64,000 nt of DNA from Rhizoclosmatium globosum. Taxonomy: Eukaryota; Chytridiomycota; Chytridiomycetes; Chytridiales; Chytriomycetaceae. Under the pieces are notes generated by a model. That model was given only the letters and a program-made list of their open reading frames with translations, was not told the DNA's origin and did no database searches. Both the position numbers and the translations under genes were made by a program. Location: assembly GCA_002104985.1 (NCBI GenBank), contig MCGO01000015.1:372001-436000 (forward strand). The letters run 5' to 3'. Shown here one piece after another: positions 57,864 through 64,000 of this stretch; positions within the stretch are counted from its first letter, which is position 1; every line of letters starts with the position of its first letter.

Positions 57864-58986
57864 TTATACCTTGGCCTTCTTCTCCTTCTTGACCTTCACA
57901 ACACCATCCTCAGCAGCATCGCTCTTTCTCTTCTTTCCCTTCACCTCCCCGGACTCCTCCTTCTTTTCTTTCTTCTCTTTCTTCTCTTTCTTCTCCTTCT
58001 TGACTTTCACGTCCCCTTCCGTCTTGACTTCAACAGCCTTTCCAGTGCTCTTGGATCCCTCAAGACCCTCCAAAGCACCATCTCCACCTGCTTTCACAAC
58101 CCATTCATCGTTGTCTTCAGCATGGGCGTCGTTCACTTCGGCTTCCATGTCGAAATAGATTTTCGAGTTTTCGGGTTCTGCCTTGACAGCTGCAGGTTTC
58201 TTTGAATCTGATTTTGATGGTGTTGTAGATGTGGTGTCGTGGATGAGAACTGGGGTTGGGTGGGGAGGAGCGGATGGATCGAGGACGACAAGGCCAGTTG
58301 TGTATGGGTGTTTCGTGAGGGAACCGGAGAGCGTCAACATATTGTTGTTTGTTGGAAGACTATCGTACGCTGCATTAGTTTCGCAAGAAGGAAAGAAGGT
58401 TATTCGACGTACCCGACAATGGTGAACTTGACAACAGATCCAGCTCCAATCGCCTGCCCTGGAATCGCCTCTCCATCTTCATCTACACGTCTCCATGCTT
58501 TTGCACCATGGTTGAAGTGGAACTCCTTCTTCCGGATTTGATCGGCAGCGATAGAGGCGTTGAAAACTCCGTGAACGAGGAGACCGATGTGATCTGAGGA
58601 GACTTTGTTGACGATACCAACTACAAGAGAGAATATTTAGACTTTGCGAGTTTGATTACTGGAGAACACACCAATCTCGGTTCCTTCCCGAGGAGCAAAC
58701 AGTGTAAACTTCACAGTAGCGTGAAGGTGAAGGTTCGGTGAATCATAGAGTACATTGGCAACTTTCTCTTGGATCTTAACATCTGAATATGAGAGCGGTA
58801 CACCTTTCAGCTCAGGGATGTATCTGAGATGTCAAAGAACGTTTAGGGAGTGGGTTGTCAAGACAAACGTGATTTTCACCTCATCAAGTATGAGTTTAGT
58901 TGCTCATTGATTCCCCGATGGAAGTCTCCAATAAAGCATGGCGGCAGATGGAAATAGATGCGGACGTTGACTGTTTTCAGGGACAT
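57864..58986 (-). CDS. RPA43: RNA polymerase I subunit RPA43
   Basis: Stalk subunit of Pol I. It begins MSLKTVNVRIYFHLPPCFIG, then INEQLNSYLMRYIPELKGVP and LSYSDVKIQEKVANVLYDSP (the Rpb7-like N-terminal domain). VKFTLFAPREGTEIVGIVNK follows, with SSDHIGLLVHGVFNASIAAD (OB domain; compare 'GVVNKISxSHIGCLVHGCFNASI'). Introns are near 58827-58880, 58619-58672 and 58364-58413. The tail is disordered and ends in a run of KKEKKEKKEKK repeats, typical for A43 in length and charge. It acts in rRNA transcription in the nucleolus. The start at 58986 gives the conserved opening strand at once. Confidence 0.87.
57958..58008. repeat. CTT-rich triplet/9-mer repeat
   Basis: Repeated 'tctttcttc' units encode the KEKKEKKEKK run in the tail of RPA43 on the - strand. 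Confidence 0.8.
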
Positions 58987-59249
58987 GTTGAATGAACAAA
59001 AAGAAAAAAAGTGGAAGGTTGCAGTAATGTACACTGTTCGTTCAAATACTTCAATTAATCATTATCGTCATTCCCATACTTGCTCCAGTGCACCCATGAA
59101 TTTTCCACGTTTGGTTGGCGCTGGAGCTCTGATTCATTTAAAAGGTAGCAGCGATATTACTGGCGTCTTCCGAAACAGTAATCAAGCTTTGAGGATAACT
59201 TCAATGTTATTCCACTAAAAGTACCTTATTTATTTGTTTCATAAGGATC

Positions 59250-61087
59250 ATGTCCTTCACTTCACCATCCCAACAAACGCCTCGTCAAATCCTGACTGCA
59301 GCGCAAAATGCAATTGCCAAAGGCGATTTCAATAATGCGATCCAGTCATTCAGCATCTTGATTGACCACAGCGAGCAGGCTCCAAATGCTGAGTTCAATC
59401 CTGTTCTTGCTGTGTTATCACGGGCCTCGTGCTGTATGCTTTACCCTGAAGACTCTACCAATTACTTATCTGTAACAATAGATATGCAGTTGAAGCAGTT
59501 TGACAAGGCTCTCGAAGACGCCTTAAAGGCTCTCAAATTGCCTGTTGTCAAGACAGCTCAAGAGCTCTATCCTGGCTGCTACTCTACTCGTTCCGCTGCT
59601 GCTTCGTATGCTGCCGATGCGTCAAAAGCACTTGGGAAGCAGGAAGACTTTGCCGCTTACAAACGAATGGCGACAGAGCTCATGAAGAGTGATGCTCAGA
59701 GAGTCGAAGAGGCAGATAAACTGAAGGAGAAAGGAAATGTCCTTTTTAGGGAAGGAAAGCTGGTTGAAGCTTTGGCAGTGTACAAAAAAGCACTCGTCAA
59801 GGATTCAACAAACACAGCTGTGCTTTCGAACGCGTCTCTGGTGCAGACCAAGCTTGGAAAGAATGACGATGCTCTTGCTGTAAGAATGATTTCGCTGCTT
59901 AAGTGTTGAATCTGAATATTCTTGTACAGCTGGCGGAACGATGCATTGGTCTCAAACCAGATTGGTCCAAGGGTTATTACCGTCATGGAATGGCACTCCT
60001 CAACCTTAAGAGACCAACCGAAGCCGCTGCTTCTCTGCAAAAGGGTCTTCAACTATCTCCAGACGATGCCGACTTGAAACAAGCATACATGACTGCCATG
60101 AAGGACTCAAAGATTGCTCCATCCGCTTCACCATCAGATTCAGAAATAACTCATGCCAAGAAAATGATGGGAATGATGATGGATTTGAAGCAAAACAGCT
60201 GGGACGTCCGTTCGTTCTTTGCCAACAACCCGAAGCATGTGAATTTCGGAGAGTGGGACTCGGATATCGTTCCATTACTATCTCAGTCTTCGACTACATC
60301 TCTGATCCACCGTCTTATGACTCTTGTGTACCCAAACTTCCAAAAGGGAACTCCTCCTGTAGGTCCAAACCCATACCTCTCGAAAAACTCGTCACCAACG
60401 AGTTGGAATTCTTACGTTCTGCCTGAACATCCGCTCATTACTGCTGTGATGCTGTTATATTTATTTACTGCATCTGGAAACGGTAACTGGACAATCGCAT
60501 TCACTCATCAACCAGACCCTTCAATTTTCCTCGGAACTGCACTTTATGAACATGTCAAAGTTCATCGTACTTATGCCGTGCTTGTTCGTCGGGACGAAGA
60601 GGAAGAAGAAGTATTGGACTTTTTGGCGTGCTGGTGTGATTCTGTCGATGGAGGAAACAAAGGCAAAGATGGCTATATGGGACGAGTTTTGAAGGAAAGC
60701 GCTAAGGAAGGCGATCAAGTTGTTGTATATACTTGTGGAGAAGTTGTGAAAGGCGTTGAGTATGTTGAAGGATATTACAAGGGACTTAATGGCGAAACTG
60801 GAATCGAAAGCATGCCTTTGGAACCAGATGCCGATGATTCTCAGGAGGAAACACCTGCTCAAAATCAGAAAAGTGAGGAGGATGCTGAGTTTGAAGAATT
60901 ACAAAAGAAAGTGAAGATCACAGAACATCAAATTGGAGGAGATCCTGCTCTTAAGCAACGAAATGGAGCTTCTCGAAAGAATAATCGCGTTTGTTATGGT
61001 TGGTTAGAGCGTGAAACTCTGGTTGAATTGGGTATTGGGACAGCCCTAGCAGCGGCGGGTATTGCCGTTGTCCTCATGTACTTTTGA
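59250..61087 (+). CDS. tail-anchored TPR protein
   Basis: Three-part protein. N-terminal TPR region: ILTAAQNAIAKGDFNNAIQS, ASCLKQFDKALEDALKALKL (after removing an intron at about 59433-59486), EADKLKEKGNVLFREGKLVE and LAERCIGLKPDWSKGYYRHG. A second intron lies at about 59880-59930. The middle part has MMGMMMDLKQNSWDVRSFFA and PEHPLITAVMLLYLFTASG. An acidic stretch follows, and the end is a single hydrophobic segment LGIGTALAAAGIAVVLMYF right at the stop, the layout of a tail-anchored membrane protein. It is probably a chaperone-binding or scaffold protein on the ER or outer mitochondrial membrane; the partner is unknown. Confidence 0.75.
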
Positions 61088-61145
61088 GATATTCTGGCAA
61101 ATAAATAAGAAGTAAATATTAACATCTGTGAATAAAAGACTGAAA

Positions 61146-61656
61146 TCAAACATCCACATCATAGCGAATGTTCTCAGGTTTCTTGGGTAACGGCAGCTCT
61201 TTCTAGGAGAAAGACGAAACTCGTAAGCTGTTGCAACTACAGCTCGAAGATTACAAAATTAAGGTAGTATGCATGATGTCATACATATTTATTTTCTGGG
61301 CTGCAACATATCCAACAGATCCACTCGTCGGTATTATCAAGCGTATCGAGCTTCATGAAGTCGTTCCTCATTCAGAGACGCTTTTCCACGAGTTATAGAC
61401 ACGCGCTTGAATTATATGGACAAGACGGGACCCAGTCTTGTCCTGACTGCCATTAGATATCCTTGAAGATGGAAAATTGTACGTGTTTGAGAACTTTGAA
61501 GGTTAATCAATATGCGGAATAGTTTCAACGATGTTCGTCAAGCTCACTCACGCCTCTCACAATTCTGTAGTTCCAGAATTTGATTGAGCTGCGTATTACG
61601 CCAAGGAAAGCAAGGTCCTCTTCCTCACCAACAAGGGAATTAGATGTGAAAGGCAT
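61146..61656 (-). CDS. small uncharacterised gene
   Basis: Not recognised. Exon 1 from 61656 reads MPFTSNSLVGEEEDLAFLGV and SSIKFWNYRIVRG. A middle region around 61260-61460 is open in pieces (KTGSRLVHIIQARVYNSWKS). A last exon after a 'ttctcctag' acceptor (about 61206) reads KELPLPKKPENIRYDVDV. Short introns and possible base errors leave the middle unsure. Its start is 30 bases from the divergent PUS10 start, so the two share a promoter. The size suggests a small organelle or complex-accessory protein, but no motif supports a function. Confidence 0.4.
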
Positions 61657-61686
61657 TCTTTCTTTTTTGTTAACAGTGCAACATTG

Positions 61687-63506
61687 ATGCTGTCCACCCT
61701 CATCACCCCATTTATACTTTCGCAGCTCCCGAGCCAGGCGCCGCAAGTAGCAACACTCCTCCAGAGCCACGGAGCATGTTCGCTGTGTGTGCTGCGAGTT
61801 CTCTGTGTGCGCAAAGTGAGTCTGTTTGTTGCATCGACAGCATCCGCATCGGCAACGTCGACTTGTCCGCTTTGCCTGGGCCTTCTTTCGCGGCCGTCGA
61901 TCAGCGCCGCCGTGTCAAAAGCCGCCGATTTGTTCTCAACTTCGGCGACGCGCGGCGCTGCAAACTTTGTTGTTGCTGTTCGGGTGCCTGTCCAACTGGC
62001 GCTGCGGGCGCGGGCAGCCGATCTGATTATCGATCACGCGGGCCTGGGCGCGGAAATCAGGAAGGTCGCCGAGAGAGACCCGAAGCGCTTCGATCTCGAA
62101 AACCCGGACCCGTCTCAATTGGACGCACTCGCAAAAGACAAACAAACTATCCTCACTGATCCGCACGACAACCTGCCCTTCTCAATCACGCAATCTCAAA
62201 TCGAAGTGAAGGAAGTCCTGCGTTTTATCATGGCACACGAATTTGCTCAGGCTTCAAACCTTGCGTTCTTGCCTTCTTCAGAACTTCAACTTGAACTTGG
62301 ATTCGACCACCCTCCCACAGGCGACGAATTTGAATGGATGCAATCTATCGAAAAATGTGGCCTTACTGTTCGCAAAAAGAGAAAACGCGTTCGAGAAGGC
62401 TCTGTCTGGCGCAAAATGAAAGATGATGAACCAAAGTCAATTCGTATTGAAGGCGCTACTTGGAATCACATCGTGAACGCTGCAAATGCTCTTTCATACC
62501 AGGAATTTGTTGATCATGGTTATCTTCCTACCAAATTCCGTGAAGTCTCGTCTCCCTGTGACCTATCTGATCTTAAATTCTTGCACAAATCTCTGTGGGT
62601 TGCTGGTATGTATAAAGAGTGCATCAAGTGAGCTAAACAAGGAGAGTACAGCAGAAGTGGGAGGAAGAGGTTGTCAGAACTGCGAAGATGGAAACTGACT
62701 GAAGACAATTGTTTTTACATCAAGCATATGAGTCTAACTATATTTCTCCCTCAGGTCGGTATAACAAATATTCACGCGGAGTTTCCAACTCGCGCATGGA
62801 ATTCAAAGGCGAACGACTCGCAGCGGAATCTGTCGAAGAACTTATTGCAGCCTCCCTTGACCCCTTCTTCCATGCTGACAACCACAAATTTGCATCTGCA
62901 GGCCGTGAAGACGTGGACGTACTTATGCTTGGCTCAGGCCGCCCCTTCTACATGGAAATCGTGAACCCACGCGTCCTGGATGCAACACAAGAAGAAATCA
63001 CAGAAGTTCAATCGAAAATCAATGAATCAAATGCAGGAAAAATCAAAATCACAGATCTTCAGTTGATTCCAAAGAACGACACCAAACCACTCAAAGACTC
63101 TGCAGCCACAAAGCGAAAGTCGTACAGCACGCTTGTCAGGCTCTCAAAAGGGGTACGAATGGCGCAGTTGGAGGAGATCTCAAAGTTGAAGGATTTGGAG
63201 TTGAAGCAGCAGACACCTGTTCGTGTGATGCAATCGCGGTCAGACAAAGAACGGGACAAGATTGTTCATGAATTGAAAGTTTATCCAGAAAATGAAGGGT
63301 CTCTTGGGGAAGATGGGGAGCGCCTGTATGATTTGATTCGAGTGGATCTGACAACAAGTGCAGGGACATATGTGAAAGAGTTTTGTCATAGTGATGGAGG
63401 GAGAACTGTTCCCAGTATCAAAGAGCTATTGGGGGTTGATAGTGCCGTAGTGGAGACACTTGATGTACTGCATGTTTTTCTCGATTGGCCAAAGCCTGTG
63501 GTTTGA
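61687..63506 (+). CDS. PUS10: tRNA pseudouridine synthase PUS10
   Basis: PUS10 makes pseudouridine 54/55 in tRNA. The N-terminal part has paired cysteines (CSLCVLRVLC and CPLCLG), the zinc-binding region. The middle has SIRIEGATWNHIVNAANALS and LHKSLWVAG. After an intron (about 62605-62755) the catalytic domain is clear: RYNKYSRGVSNSRMEFKGER, SAGREDVDVLMLGSGRPFYM (EDVDVRxLGxGRPF holds the catalytic Asp), EIVNPR, KSYSTLVRLSKGV, QQTPVRVMQSR, TSAGTYVKEFCHSDGGRTVP and the end DVLHVFLDWPKPVV. The first ATG at 61687 is used. PUS10 is missing from yeast, so its presence fits a deep-branching fungus. Confidence 0.9.
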
Positions 63507-63962
63507 GTTGAGATGGTGTATGATGATCTGGAAGTAAATTCTGATTGTTTTTTCCCCCATAAAACCATTGTAATTGGTAGAATTATTCTTAAATATTGTT
63601 TGGATCCTGTCTCTGGGAAGTCTTCATTCTGAGCCCTTCTTAGGCGTACGTTTTATGAGTTTGTGCAGGAAAGCGAGAGTCATGGTTGGCCTAGTTTCAG
63701 AGATATTAAAGTTATTTAGGATAATGTTTGTGTGGTTGGTGATGGTGAAGCTTTTAATATTACTGAAATCGGGAGACAATATTCCAGATTGTATGGGTAC
63801 AGTGTCTATTGCGGGACACGTGCACCGGTTCATGCAGAATTGTGAAGAATAAAAGGAAACATTCATTATAAGTGAAATTGTATTTCTAGTTGTTCCGGGT
63901 TTTATAGTTTTTATTGAATATAATCATAACAATACTAGAAGTATTACCCCTCATTTACCCAT
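63507..63962. other. intergenic, 3' ends of two convergent genes
   Basis: About 455 AT-rich bases. A short open frame (63574-63852, +) has no recognisable motif. Several AATAAA-like signals (for example near 63849) fit transcript ends. Confidence 0.45.
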
Positions 63963-64000
63963 TTATTCCCAATCATCATCAATACGAGCCCACCGTATCT
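63963..64000 (-). CDS. possible 3' end of a gene continuing beyond the window
   Basis: On the minus strand the last bases read RWARIDDDWE followed by a stop (63963-63965), a typical protein end. It is too short to identify. Confidence 0.25.
   Translation of the reverse strand, partial: IRWARIDDDWE

Noticed and set aside
57729..58205. Leu/Phe-rich + strand frames resembling membrane segments
   Set aside because: Antisense of the Lys-rich tail of RPA43.
1..64000. Transposons, integrated viruses, CRISPR arrays, telomeric repeats and tRNA genes
   Set aside because: I looked for transposase, reverse transcriptase and capsid motifs, direct-repeat arrays, TTAGGG runs and tRNA T-loop (GGTTCGAATCC-like) boxes by eye and found none convincing.

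Overview
This is nuclear DNA from a fungus that very probably makes flagellated zoospores (a chytrid-type lineage). Fungal signs are Zn2Cys6 regulation, an Orm protein, dense gene packing and many GT-AG introns of about 40-60 bases. Flagellar signs are a delta-tubulin gene at the left edge and DNAAF4, a dynein-arm assembly factor, at 42-44 kb. The lineage is inferred from these genes; I could not run any comparison.

Layout. 0-9.7 kb: delta-tubulin (5' cut by the window), one copy of an unusual kinase family, the mRNA-export scaffold THO2, and an NAD(P)-binding protein. 9.9-12.0 kb: a regulator with two tandem Zn2Cys6 clusters. 12.1-24.3 kb: a block bounded by two U6 snRNA genes in inverted orientation. 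It holds five more kinase copies (one a clear pseudokinase) and two tandem NIPA-type Mg2+ transporters. 24.5-38.3 kb: membrane-traffic genes on the + strand (exocyst EXO84, exocyst SEC8, AP-3 beta), interrupted by TAF9 and four tandem chagasin-like (I42) cysteine-peptidase inhibitors. 38.5-44.9 kb: FIS1, a putative telomere TPP1-like protein with a long acidic tail, DNAAF4 and ORM. 45-48.6 kb: two tandem monocarboxylate-type MFS transporters with a decayed coding fragment between them. 49-64 kb: a membrane DUF4097-like protein, a DGCR6-family protein, HOP2, peroxisomal enoyl-CoA isomerase, a disordered protein, a secreted protein, ribosomal eL42, a CHY zinc-finger protein, Pol I subunit RPA43, a tail-anchored TPR protein, a small unknown gene and PUS10.

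Most genes are housekeeping and unrelated in function. The accessory, lineage-specific material is the six-copy non-RD kinase family, the U6 inverted repeat around it, and the I42 inhibitor array, whose last two copies share an upstream block with an inverted repeat.

A caution for every gene here: many conserved reading frames shift by one base, often at short homopolymer runs (for example near 412, 885, 1012, 3143, 4350, 11285, 13140, 22606 and 52189). The simplest reading is base-level sequence error, so I did not call these genes pseudogenes. Coordinates span the whole gene including introns; many exon edges are approximate.
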